Shown one piece after another: positions 26,498 to 35,915 of a DNA stretch of 64,000 nt (the stretch's first letter is position 1; every line of letters starts with the position of its first letter). Below the pieces are notes generated by a model. That model did not search any database, was not told where the DNA came from, and saw nothing but the letters and a program-made list of their open reading frames with translations. This DNA comes from Pleurocapsa sp. FMAR1 (lineage in GTDB: Bacteria; Cyanobacteriota; Cyanobacteriia; Cyanobacteriales; Xenococcaceae). Both the position numbers and the translations under genes were made by a program. The stretch is taken from the NCBI RefSeq assembly GCF_963665995.1, contig NZ_OY762512.1, positions 3,410,001 to 3,474,000 of the forward strand. The letters are read 5' to 3'.

Positions 26498-27442
26498 TCA
26501 TTGCTCGGACTTTCTTTTAATATAAAAAGAATATCCCATCAAACTAAAATCTTTATAAGTACAAATTGTACTACATTTTTGCTTAATAGTTTTCGATTTT
26601 TTTAGGAGATAGTAAACGGGAATCAAAATCTCAAATTCTTGATTAAAACGTAAAAGGTTTTCTAAATAGTACTGCTCGTTCCAAAATCTTTTTTCTTCAG
26701 TCAACCAATTCAATGGGTAATGATAGGGCGAACAAATGTCATGTATTTGTATAGATACTCCTTTGCCGATATTAGGATATATTTGCTCAAACAAATACTC
26801 AACATCACTGCCAAACTTGTAGATATGACTAGAATCAATAAAAAGTAGATCTGACTTATTAAGATCAGAAAAAAGGCTCAAAGGAACTTTTTGTAAGGGA
26901 ATTCGCATCAATTCTACTTCAACACCAACTACTTCTTTATCTTCTAATATAAAACGACTATAAGGATCGATTGAAACAAATTTAGGCTTTATCTGGGTTT
27001 CTTGATAATTGTCCTCTAAAGCAGCTAAGATTATCTTAGTAGAAATTCCTTGTCCAACTTCTATGATAGAGTGCGGCTTTGTTTCGCGAATATAACAATA
27101 TAGTAAGATAGCATCTAAGCCTCTGTAATAATAATTAGCTTCATCATAGCCATATCTACTAACCGCATTGTAAAAGTGATTTCCCCATTGCTCTAAAAGC
27201 TCGATCGCTTCTTGTTCTGCTTGCTCGAATTTGAAATCAATATGATGGCAAAGGCGAGGTCGATCGCTATACTGGGCTTGAATTAATTTGGTATTAGGAA
27301 TTGGTTCATAAAAATGATCCCCTACAACATGAAATCCGAGCTTTTCTAAAAATACAAATAGTTTGCGACTAAAGTAACGTTGAACAGCATTTTTTTCATT
27401 AAATGCTTTGTATAGTTTTTCTCTTGTGGATTGTTCAAGCAT
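26498..27442 (-). CDS. Class I SAM-dependent methyltransferase (Methyltransf_24-like)
   Basis: A 314-residue protein. The SAM motif I region IIEVGQGISTKIILAAL is near residue 128; KFVSIDPYSRF is motif II; and LLFIDSSHIYKFGSDVEYLF resembles the acidic/His motif of small O-methyltransferases of the Methyltransf_24 type. It probably methylates a sugar hydroxyl of the repeat unit. It lies between two broken GT genes on the minus strand yet shows no disruption itself. Confidence 0.8.
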   Translation of the reverse strand: MLEQSTREKLYKAFNEKNAVQRYFSRKLFVFLEKLGFHVVGDHFYEPIPNTKLIQAQYSDRPRLCHHIDFKFEQAEQEAIELLEQWGNHFYNAVSRYGYDEANYYYRGLDAILLYCYIRETKPHSIIEVGQGISTKIILAALEDNYQETQIKPKFVSIDPYSRFILEDKEVVGVEVELMRIPLQKVPLSLFSDLNKSDLLFIDSSHIYKFGSDVEYLFEQIYPNIGKGVSIQIHDICSPYHYPLNWLTEEKRFWNEQYYLENLLRFNQEFEILIPVYYLLKKSKTIKQKCSTICTYKDFSLMGYSFYIKRKSEQ

Positions 27443-27597
27443 GATTTTATCTATTTATAGCAAAACCCAGGAGTTGTATTAATAAGTTTTATTTTAGATG
27501 ATTAAATCATTTATTACCTTATTTTTTTAGGATTATATTTGTTGTTTAAAGTTTAAATTTAAACTGGAATTAATATTAGATTATTTTAATATTTTTT

Positions 27598-28726
27598 TTA
27601 AGTAGCATTTACCTGCTCGTATACTGCGACTATTTTTTCTACAGCTTTTTACCAGGTAAATCTTTTTGCTGTTCTTAATCCTTAGTTGACTAACTCTTGA
27701 CGATACTTATAATCTTTTTGAATACGCAATATTGCTCGAACAATGGCTTCAACATCGGTTGGATTGACTAAAATCGCGCTATCATCAGCTATTTCAGGTA
27801 AAGATGGGACATTGGAAGCAATTACGGGTAAACCGCAAGCCATACCTTCTAATATGGTTAGACCAAAACCTTCGTAAAGTGAAGGTGCTAACAACACATT
27901 AGCAGCATTATAAAAGCAAATCAACGCCTCGCGATTGGGCTTGGCGAGAAAAGTTACATGTTTATCTAAGGAGCGATCGCGGATAAACTGTTTTTGCTCA
28001 ATGGTAAAGTCATCACCAATTTTCCATAGGCGAACAGGTATTTCGCGTTCGGCGATCGCTTTTACTACTTTTAATACAGTGATAATATTTTTACGCTGAT
28101 GGGTTGAACCAACATTTAAGATACAAATTTCTTCTGGAGAACTAACATATTGCTGTCGCCAACTTTTTACTGTTTCAGGAGATAATAGATAATTGACGAA
28201 ATTGCGATTCAACTCCATTGGGAACAACAGTTACTTTTATGGGGTTTATATTTAAATAATTAGTAATATCTCGAGCAGTATTAGTTGAAACGGCAATAGT
28301 GCGATCGGCGACAATAATTCCCTCAACTGAATATTCCTATGCAGCTATACTAAAGGCTGGAAAACGGGACTGATTTTTTAATATTTCTGGATACACATAT
28401 TGAAATAGATCGTGAGTAATAATAATTGGTTTACCTAATCTTTTTAACCAATATGCAACCTGACCATTAGTATGATCGATGATATGAAATATATCTGCTT
28501 CTAGGTTACTCACTGTACGGGGATGATTTAAAAACCGTTTGTAATATTTGCGTAAAGGATTACCAGAATGCCAGAGGTTTTCTAAATCTTTACTCCAAGG
28601 TTGTGGTGCTATTTGAATAATTTACCATTCAGGATGAAGTGCTTTTAATTCTGATACTAAATTATCTGCATAAACATCCATACTAAAAGCAACTTTTGCT
28701 TCCCTGCGTACAATTGCTACGTGCAT
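27598..28726 (-). pseudogene. Glycosyltransferase family 4 pseudogene (paralogue of 56168-57310)
   Basis: The whole length aligns with the intact gene at 56168-57310. From ATG 28726 (MHVAIVRREAKVAFSMDVYA) TAA falls at codon 35 (28624-28622) and TAG at codon 130 (28339-28337). A frameshift near 28170-28215 follows. The C-terminal part ([37 protein letters not shown]) is open until TAA at 27684-27682, another stop appears soon after, and the family's end (KIVAVYEQ) is reached at 27598. Four stops plus a frameshift leave no doubt that it is inactive, although its donor-binding half still reads as 181 open codons. Confidence 0.93.
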
Positions 28727-28781
28727 TTATTTACTCCATAAACTATGATTAAAAGTTGCCTAATAAAATTGCCAAAAATTG

Positions 28782-29878
28782 TTACATATATTGAGAAAAT
28801 ACTTTGTTTTTTAGCAAAACTGCAACCAAGACCCAACTAATTAAAAAACTAGATACAGAGTAAACCAATATTGAAGTTAGAGAAACACTTTGGGTAAGCG
28901 GAGGTATTAGCTTAATAATTATGATTTCTACTACGCTTTTAACCAGGGGATGAATTAAATAAATACCAAAGGAGCATAAGCCTAAATTAGTTATTACAGC
29001 ATTATTTTTATTATCTTTAAAATAGTGAGAAATTGAAATTCCCCATAATAGTAATAAAAAAGCGATCGCTATTTCATTTACTGCACTAGGGATAAAGTTT
29101 TCTCCCATAATATTAATAGACAAAAAGCCAAAAAATAGTAATACAGCAGTTTGTTGTTTATAAAGCCATTTATAATTGTTTTGCAATAAAAATCGATTAA
29201 GGAGTATAGAAATCAAGAAATATGGTAAACATCTTAAAATCCAGGATAAATTTACTAAAAGAATTCTTAAAATAGAATAATTCCAGCTAGTTGCAGATGT
29301 TGAATCCAATACTTTGTCAAAGGCTGTATAAGTATCTAGATCAAAAGAATTATTAGATGTTAATAACAATTGATAGACCACAATACTTAATACAGAAAAT
29401 AAAGATAATAGTGCTAGAGAATTTTGCTTTTGACTAAAATAGTTAGCCAGGCATAATAATAAAGTTCTATTAGCTAGCAGAGGTAAGAAATATAAATGAT
29501 AAGAAGCAGCACCAAATAAAATAATTGCCAAGGGAGCGAAAAATAACTTCTGAATTTTACTGGTGTGATCGTTCATCAAAAAAATAATTGATTTGGATAT
29601 TAAATAAAAACCACTCCAAAACAAATATGGGACAATAATCCGCTGCATTTTTTTTGCCAAAAAGAAATTGAAAGATTTAGAGGTAGTTTTTTAGTCGAAA
29701 AATAAAAAGATGCTGCTAAAAAAAACGGAACAGCGAAATAAAATAAATATCTAAATTGTCTTGCTTGTTCTGTTATGGGAATCCCCCAAGTCTCATCTCC
29801 TGAATGTAGCAAAATTACGGCAAATGCTGCTAAACCTCGGCAAAGATCGATACCAACAAATCTACTTGCTTTATTCAT
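28782..29878 (-). pseudogene. Acyltransferase_3 family membrane protein, frameshifted at A8
   Basis: Two overlapping frames form one protein. The first starts at 29878 (MNKASRFVGIDLCRGLAAFA, VILLHSGD), the second begins near 29650 (MQRIIVPYLFWSGFYL) and ends at 28782. They join at a run of eight A on the minus strand (29655-29648): one more A would give SFWQKKMQRIIVPY without interruption. The product would be a polytopic O-acyltransferase of the OafA/NodX type that acetylates polysaccharide sugars, with about ten membrane segments. It may be a true pseudogene, a slippage-controlled (phase-variable) gene or a sequencing error. Confidence 0.85.
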
Positions 29879-29881
29879 AAG

Positions 29882-31039
29882 TTAATTTGAATTTGAGATT
29901 ATCTTTTGCCACAAATCAATTAATCTTTGAGCAATTCGTTCGTGAGAATAGTATTTTTGCACTCGTTCGATGCCATATTTACCCATTTCCTGTCGCCAAT
30001 CTAGATCGGCGATCGCTCGCTTCAAAATTACGGCTAAGGCTGTAGCATCTTCTTCAGGAAATATCAGATTGCGATTGGCGATCACATTAGGAATTTCACC
30101 ACAGTCAGAACCGACTACAGGAATACCCATTGCCATTGCCTCAATAATGACGTGACCAAACTGTTCTTTCCAAGTATCAACAGTACGGGAAGGAAGCACC
30201 AAAACATCAAATTGACCAATTTCTTGAGGGGCTTCTTCATGACGAACTGCCCCCTTCCAGGTAACAACATCCGCTATCTTTCGCTGGGCTGCCATTTGTC
30301 GCAAGTCAGTTTCACTAGAACCAGAACCACAAATAGTTATTCGGCAATTCAAACCTTGTTGACGTAATTGGCTGACAGCAGTGAATAAAATATCAATTCC
30401 TTTTTCTGGAACTAATCTGCCCAGAAAACCAATATTTAGTTGATTTTGGTTATTGTTGACGATTTTAGGAGCAAATAAATCGGTATCTACTCCCATTTGA
30501 GGCATGACTTCAATTTTTCCTTTGTAACCCCAGTTACTAATTACTGTCGCACCGTCTTGATTTCCTGCAAGATAAAGATTGGTTGCGCCCATGACATAAT
30601 TACGTATCCATTGTCTGGGCAAAAGAAGAGAGCGCTGTTGATTTTCCCAACCAAAAATTACCATAGGCTTTTGATAAAGTTTTGCCAAAACGGCTACCTC
30701 TAAAGCACACAGAGAAAAAATTTCTTCTTCGACTTGAATTAAGTCTGGCTGAAAATCATTGATGACTTGCCAGATTTTCCAGGGTGCATATAAATGTGCG
30801 CCAACTCTACCTGTAAACAAAACTGGTGCTGAGTAAATACGAATTTGAGGACAAGGTGTTTCTAAATTTAGAAAGCGATTCCATTCCAAAGCTTTCCAGT
30901 TATTAGGAGCCAGCAAAGCTAATTCTACCTCTTTTGTATTGGCGATCGCCTCAAGTTTCCCCTGATTTACTCCCACCACGTAGGTATGACTGACAAACAA
31001 AACTCGCAATTTAGGCTTTAATAAACTTGAATTACTCAT
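29882..31039 (-). CDS. Glycosyltransferase family 4
   Basis: A 385-residue GT-B protein. The N-terminal domain includes LRVLFVSHTYVVGVNQGKLE and the substrate segment PDLIQVEEEIFSL. The C-terminal donor domain has IGFLGRLVPEKGIDIL and the E-x7-E stretch within GHVIIEAMAMGIPVVGSDCG. Retaining transfer from an NDP-sugar to the lipid-linked unit is expected at the cytoplasmic membrane face. The start is 42 bp from the Wzy-like gene's stop, and the stop is 3 bp before the acyltransferase ATG, so these genes are co-transcribed. Confidence 0.92.
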   Translation of the reverse strand: MSNSSLLKPKLRVLFVSHTYVVGVNQGKLEAIANTKEVELALLAPNNWKALEWNRFLNLETPCPQIRIYSAPVLFTGRVGAHLYAPWKIWQVINDFQPDLIQVEEEIFSLCALEVAVLAKLYQKPMVIFGWENQQRSLLLPRQWIRNYVMGATNLYLAGNQDGATVISNWGYKGKIEVMPQMGVDTDLFAPKIVNNNQNQLNIGFLGRLVPEKGIDILFTAVSQLRQQGLNCRITICGSGSSETDLRQMAAQRKIADVVTWKGAVRHEEAPQEIGQFDVLVLPSRTVDTWKEQFGHVIIEAMAMGIPVVGSDCGEIPNVIANRNLIFPEEDATALAVILKRAIADLDWRQEMGKYGIERVQKYYSHERIAQRLIDLWQKIISNSN

Positions 31040-31076
31040 ATCAGTAATTATTGGCGATTTTATTAAATTAACTCAC

Positions 31077-32513
31077 TTATCTGTTGTGACCTTGCAGATA
31101 TACTCTTTGCTTGTTCAATCTTTGATCGTGCCATGCTAGTCCGAGTATTAAAGAGACGGAAAGCATATAGCCAGGCTCTTCCATTTGAGTAAAAATAAAC
31201 CCTAAAACTAACGTAGAAAGTAAAGTAATTTTTAAAGAATTATCCAAGCCAAAATTCTGCCAAACTAGATAAGCTAAAAACAAATATGTCCCTAAACCGA
31301 ATAAACCCAAGTCTCCCCAAATTCCTGCCCAACCGAAAATAGGACTAAACAAACTAGAACTATACGTGAGCCAATAACTACCTACAAACCTAAGTGCATC
31401 TTTCCCAATTGAGCTGTCCGTTGCACCTAAAGGACCTAATATAGACCAGTAATCATTTATAAACCACGCACCTAAGCGACTTACTGTAGTACCCGGACCG
31501 AGACCAAAAAGCCAATTTAAGGGCGACTTAAAGTTGTCTAATATCGAACGTACACCATAAAATTTGGCATACCAAGCCTCGCCATCTGTTTTATATAGTT
31601 CAGGTCTCGCCCAAGCTGTAAAGGAGCTAAATTCTTCTAAATTTTGGGTGCACCAAAAAAATATTAATCCGAAAATTAATAAGCCGATAATTAATCTAAT
31701 AGTCTTACTCAGATCTTGAGAATTGAGCAAAATCAAAAGTATCCAGGCAACTACGTAAGCTAAGATGAGCTGCTTAGAATCAGAAAACAATAGCTGCCAA
31801 AAAGCTGCTATCAATGCTGCTAAACGAATCAAAAGAGGATTTTTTTTGTCGTTAAAGAAGTATAAAGCAAATGCAAAAGATACTGAAGCTGATACATAGT
31901 TACCTGCCCCAGAGACAAAAAAAACGCCACCACAGCCATCAGTGCCGTTAAATCCTTCTGCATAAAGTTTGTCTGCATCGATTAGGGGTTTTTGCACCGC
32001 AGCAAGAACAAAATTTATTAGAGCCGACCACATTAACCACTTTTTGAGTCTCAAACACGAGCTAGCTGACATAGGAATACTAACAATGGCAATTAAAAAT
32101 ATTATTGGCTCTCCCAACATCATGAAACTAACGACTGCATTGATAAAACCAGTTTCATTCCAGAATGCGCTTGTCACAATCGCCAATAAAAATAAAAATA
32201 GTCCTGACAAAAGAGAATAAACTAGTTTAATTTGCTGGACATCTCTAGTGGGTGCGGTTGTCAGGATAATCCAAAAAACCACAGGAATAAACAAAAAGTG
32301 AGCCTGAGTGACAATTGAAGGAACACCAAAAGTCGAGCAGACAATTCTCGCATAAAAAACTGTAGAAAAAGCAAAAATGATTAAATTAGTATTATTAGTC
32401 CAGGTAATTTTACTTTTTGCCTTTTTTATAATTAATTGTGAATTATTTGAATTCATTAATTTATCTGTTTGGCTAAATAAATAATTATATTTTCTGTTTT
32501 TTCTTGCCTTCAA
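31077..32513 (-). CDS. Wzy-like polysaccharide polymerase / O-antigen ligase-type membrane protein
   Basis: A 478-residue polytopic protein with about eleven hydrophobic segments, starting around residue 43 (LIIFAFSTVFYARIVC) and ending near residue 455. A large loop near residues 285-350 (WARPELYKTDGEAWYAKFYG, LGPGTTVSR) separates late helices, as in Wzy/WaaL-type enzymes. It probably polymerises repeat units at the periplasmic side. Assignment rests on topology and context, because the family is poorly conserved. The long hydrophilic N-terminus (40 residues) could reflect a start that is too early; Met20 is an alternative. Confidence 0.75.
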   Translation of the reverse strand: MKARKNRKYNYLFSQTDKLMNSNNSQLIIKKAKSKITWTNNTNLIIFAFSTVFYARIVCSTFGVPSIVTQAHFLFIPVVFWIILTTAPTRDVQQIKLVYSLLSGLFLFLLAIVTSAFWNETGFINAVVSFMMLGEPIIFLIAIVSIPMSASSCLRLKKWLMWSALINFVLAAVQKPLIDADKLYAEGFNGTDGCGGVFFVSGAGNYVSASVSFAFALYFFNDKKNPLLIRLAALIAAFWQLLFSDSKQLILAYVVAWILLILLNSQDLSKTIRLIIGLLIFGLIFFWCTQNLEEFSSFTAWARPELYKTDGEAWYAKFYGVRSILDNFKSPLNWLFGLGPGTTVSRLGAWFINDYWSILGPLGATDSSIGKDALRFVGSYWLTYSSSLFSPIFGWAGIWGDLGLFGLGTYLFLAYLVWQNFGLDNSLKITLLSTLVLGFIFTQMEEPGYMLSVSLILGLAWHDQRLNKQRVYLQGHNR

Positions 32514-32515
32514 TT

Positions 32516-33571
32516 TTAACTCGCTAGCTGACGAAACTTATTCACAGTCCAATCAATTAGCTTCGGACGTTGGTGAGGTGCGTATAACCAGGCGATCGCT
32601 AGTTTTGCTAAAGGTAAAGGCATTAAGCCAACCCAAATAAACCAAATACTATAAACTAGACGTTTTGGAACATTAAAATCAGAATACTTCCAGAGACTGC
32701 GAATTCCTTGATAGATTAACTTGGTAGGGCGATCGCTTTTTACAGGGTGGGTTTGACCATTGAGTCTTAATGAGATAATTCGCGACCAAAGACGACCAAC
32801 ACCACGTTGCTCTAAATCTGTTGGGATCTCATATCCCAATTCTCGCGCCTTTTTGACGAGCAAAGCGAAATTTTGCAGGTCATGAAGAACGAAACGCTTA
32901 AAGCGATCGCCTGTAACCGTTGCTAATGCCCATTGATTACTATCGTGGATTCGATACACTCCTAAAGGCTCTTCAATAGCTGCAATTTCTCCATAGAAAG
33001 GTACTTGAAAGGATAAATAATCATCTGCTGTCAGCTTATATTCATCAGGAATGGGCAATAATTTACTTAGAACTTGACGATTAAGAGCATTACCACTGGT
33101 TGGAGTGCTGACATATCCTGCTTTTTCTAGCAGAGTTTGACAGACCTTTCCCTGAGATAACGGTGAACTTCCTTGAGGACAAGAATACCCTAAAGATTTT
33201 CCTACACCATCAACAACATTCAAACGGTAATGTACCTTTGCTAAATTCGGTTTCCAGATAGCAACGATTTTTGCTACTGCTTCAGTAAGTAAATAATCAT
33301 CAGAATCGAGAAAGATGATAATATCCCCTTTACTATTGGCAAATCCATTATTAAATGCGGATGCTTGTTTGCCATTAGGTTGCAGAATAGGAATAATGCG
33401 ATCGCCATACTGAGCTATAATCTGACGAGAATTATCGGTTGAGCCATCATCAACCACAATTATTTCTGTTTGGGTATAAGTTTGATTCAAAGCACTATCA
33501 ATTGCTTCAGCCAAAAAGCGAGCATAATTATAATTGTTGATAACTATACTTACTAAATGTTCTTTGGTCAT
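32516..33571 (-). CDS. Glycosyltransferase family 2
   Basis: A 351-residue GT-A protein. VSIVINNYNYARFLAEAIDS leads, then IIVVDDGSTDNS and the metal-binding IIFLDSDDYL. The segment SGNALNRQVLSK precedes DDYLSFQVPFYG, the acceptor side. A C-terminal amphipathic stretch (LVYSIWFIWVGLMPLPLAKL) may attach it to the membrane. It lies 2 bp before the Wzy-like gene. A fragment of its 5' end is repeated at 34800-34919. Confidence 0.92.
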   Translation of the reverse strand: MTKEHLVSIVINNYNYARFLAEAIDSALNQTYTQTEIIVVDDGSTDNSRQIIAQYGDRIIPILQPNGKQASAFNNGFANSKGDIIIFLDSDDYLLTEAVAKIVAIWKPNLAKVHYRLNVVDGVGKSLGYSCPQGSSPLSQGKVCQTLLEKAGYVSTPTSGNALNRQVLSKLLPIPDEYKLTADDYLSFQVPFYGEIAAIEEPLGVYRIHDSNQWALATVTGDRFKRFVLHDLQNFALLVKKARELGYEIPTDLEQRGVGRLWSRIISLRLNGQTHPVKSDRPTKLIYQGIRSLWKYSDFNVPKRLVYSIWFIWVGLMPLPLAKLAIAWLYAPHQRPKLIDWTVNKFRQLAS

Positions 33572-33639
33572 GTAATTTTCTTTCTATAGTATTTTTGTAA
33601 CAGCACAGTATTTTGGATAAAAAATACTGTATTTTTCAT

Positions 33640-34779
33640 TTACTTATTAAATGTGTTTAACTGTGAATTGTACTGCTCCAAATGTCTATACAAATTACTG
33701 AAGAAACCTTCAGGAGATATCAATTGTTCCCACAATTCTCGACATCTATGTTGTAAATTAACAAACTCTTCTGCTGAAAGGTTGTTGTGAAAATCAACTA
33801 TTTTTTCTGCGATTGAGGAAAGCTCACTTTGATCCACCCAAACACAATACTTTTTCCAGTCAATAGCAAAATCATAGGGCAGAACACAATCTGTATTGAT
33901 AAAAACTGGAATCCGCCCACAACTTAAGGTTTCATATAGCCGAATGGAATAATTCTCATACCCACTACAACAAACAACATAATCGCTATCAATCATATTC
34001 TGAAAGTATTCCATTCGTAGTTTCTGTGCCATTTTTATTTTTTCAGCTTCCAAAGAAGATCCTTGCAATGCCTTGCTAGCAAACGCAAAATGTTGCCTGG
34101 TGATAAACTTAGTTTCTATTAAAGAACTTTTAGCTAAATTGGATAAAGCTATCACCCGATTAGTATGACCAGTTTTGGCATAGAATTTTTCTGATAGCCC
34201 GACCATATCTCCAGTTAGACGCACAAAAGCCTTGATTTTTTTAAATCCAAACGGAAGTCCCAGAGGTGGTGCATAACCACAAAAACCTACTTTAGGCTTG
34301 GTTTGTTTATCACGAATAGAAATTCGACCCTCGAATTTTTGGTCAATAAAATCTGTGGTCCACTCTGGCATCGCAAATTCATTTTGCTTTCTTCTACTTT
34401 GAAAAGATGACGTGTAAAAAACAATAGTATTTTCTATGTTTTCATCGTACTTCCAATCTCCATGGAAAAATATAGCTACTGGCTTCCCTAATTGTTGTGC
34501 CTTTTTTATAAACTGTCTAGCCAGGTTATACACTTCTTCATTTGATCCGAGCAAATGCCAGTGGTAAGGAAAAATAGCTAGATCGCATTCTTCTAAAGAA
34601 GTCATTTCTAGGAAAGAATGACCTTTTTCTGTCAGCTTTTGAAAGCGCCCCTTTTTAAAGTGTTTCGGGTCTTCTGAAAGTTCTCCCCAGAAAGGTGCAA
34701 AAATTGGTACATATTTAAGAGTGGCAGGAAGAGTTTTTTCTAGAAGATAATTTCGGTTCGAGAATATTTTTAGTTTCAT
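33640..34779 (-). CDS. Exostosin-family glycosyltransferase
   Basis: A 379-residue protein with the exostosin C-terminal pattern: YFQNMIDSDYVVCCSGYENY, SIRLYETLSCGRIPVF, and INTDCVLPYDFAIDWKKY. The N-terminal half (LEECDLAIFPYHWHLLG, PVAIFFHGDWKYDENI) also fits the family. A donor cannot be predicted. It is related to the gene at 24596-25651 at the signature block only. It is transcribed with its neighbours on the minus strand. Confidence 0.85.
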   Translation of the reverse strand: MKLKIFSNRNYLLEKTLPATLKYVPIFAPFWGELSEDPKHFKKGRFQKLTEKGHSFLEMTSLEECDLAIFPYHWHLLGSNEEVYNLARQFIKKAQQLGKPVAIFFHGDWKYDENIENTIVFYTSSFQSRRKQNEFAMPEWTTDFIDQKFEGRISIRDKQTKPKVGFCGYAPPLGLPFGFKKIKAFVRLTGDMVGLSEKFYAKTGHTNRVIALSNLAKSSLIETKFITRQHFAFASKALQGSSLEAEKIKMAQKLRMEYFQNMIDSDYVVCCSGYENYSIRLYETLSCGRIPVFINTDCVLPYDFAIDWKKYCVWVDQSELSSIAEKIVDFHNNLSAEEFVNLQHRCRELWEQLISPEGFFSNLYRHLEQYNSQLNTFNK

Positions 34780-34799
34780 TAGATTTTTTGGTGCAACAA

Positions 34800-34919
34800 C
34801 AGTTGAGCCATCATTAACTATACTTCTGTATGAGGATAGGTTTGATTTAAAGCACTATCAATTGCTTTAGCTAGAAAGTGATCGTAGTTATAATTATTGA
34901 TAATAATAATGACGAAAGG
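34800..34919 (-). pseudogene. Glycosyltransferase family 2, 5' fragment
   Basis: About 40 codons reading FVIIIINNYNYDHFLAKAID, then SALNQTYPHTEV, match the start of the GT2 gene at 32516-33571 (VSIVINNYNYARFLAEAIDS ALNQTYTQTE) at protein and DNA level. A one-base shift follows before NDGST. The rest of the gene is absent. It fills the gap between two intact genes. Confidence 0.85.
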
Positions 34920-34973
34920 TTGAAAATTAATTTTTTTTGATTAAACAACAAATAAGCTTTTAACTTTTTTTCC

Positions 34974-35888
34974 CTAAATCACTCCTAACTTATTCAAAAT
35001 TGAATTTGGTGTTTCCGAGGGGGCAAGTATGATATGTTCAAGATCAGGCTTAAATTGTTTTATCTCAATAAAATGACCAGATTTTTTTTGCTGAAAAAAG
35101 CGGTAATTCCAAGATGAAACAATATCAACTACATCCATAAATGAAGCCCCAAACTTCGGCAAAAAATAATTATTAAATTCACCATAGATAATGGGACGAG
35201 TTTGACTAAGAAAAGAAGCTCCACCACGCAAAAACATAACTTCTGCCCCTTCAACATCAATCTTAATTAGATGACAGTTTTTAATATTTGCTTTTTTGAC
35301 GAAGGTATCGAGTCTCGTCAAATGGGCTTTTGAAGTTATACCAAAATAGCTTGTTGGTATTTCTCCTTTGCTTATTACAGCATTACCTGTACTGGAATTG
35401 TTTTCATTTTCCATGGATATTTCGATAATGCCTTCATCATCTCCTAGAGCAATATCATGTGCTATGACAGTCTTTTCAAGATTATTCAATAAGATATTAG
35501 TCTCAAGACAGTCGAAATTAGATTTAACTGGCTCAAAAGCATACAATTTACCATTTAATGTTTGTAATTTGCGACCCAATGGGACTGAATAAAACCCAAT
35601 ATTCGCACCAACATCAAATACAACACATTTTTCTTTCAGACAACTAGACAATCTTGAAATTATGTCATTATCATAAAGCCCTGTCCAATAAGACCACTGC
35701 TCTGTTCTACTTCGCACATCCAATTGCATTGAAGTTCCATCTTGCATTCTAACTTTTGTAATACATTGCTGGTCGTTATTCAAGTTAGTTAAGAAACGGC
35801 TGAGCGTATTTCCGAGACGACGCTTTCCACGAAAATATGGTGTTGAGCGGGATAAATAAGCAATTGAATTACGTAATTTATGCATCAT
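34974..35888 (-). CDS. FkbM family methyltransferase
   Basis: A 304-residue SAM-dependent methyltransferase. Motif I is VVFDVGANIGFYSVPLGR near residue 92, followed by LYAFEPVKSNFDCLETN, LTRLDTFVKK and IKIDVEGAEVMFLRGG, the FkbM hallmark. It probably O-methylates a sugar of the polymer. A basic N-terminal stretch precedes the domain. It is single and intact between GT genes. Confidence 0.92.
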   Translation of the reverse strand: MMHKLRNSIAYLSRSTPYFRGKRRLGNTLSRFLTNLNNDQQCITKVRMQDGTSMQLDVRSRTEQWSYWTGLYDNDIISRLSSCLKEKCVVFDVGANIGFYSVPLGRKLQTLNGKLYAFEPVKSNFDCLETNILLNNLEKTVIAHDIALGDDEGIIEISMENENNSSTGNAVISKGEIPTSYFGITSKAHLTRLDTFVKKANIKNCHLIKIDVEGAEVMFLRGGASFLSQTRPIIYGEFNNYFLPKFGASFMDVVDIVSSWNYRFFQQKKSGHFIEIKQFKPDLEHIILAPSETPNSILNKLGVI

Positions 35889-35915
35889 TTTAACTTATTA
35901 TTATATTTTGTAATG

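Noticed and set aside
29970-30703. Several plus-strand frames within the GT4 gene at 29882-31039
   Set aside because: Antisense shadows of an intact glycosyltransferase; low-complexity translations.
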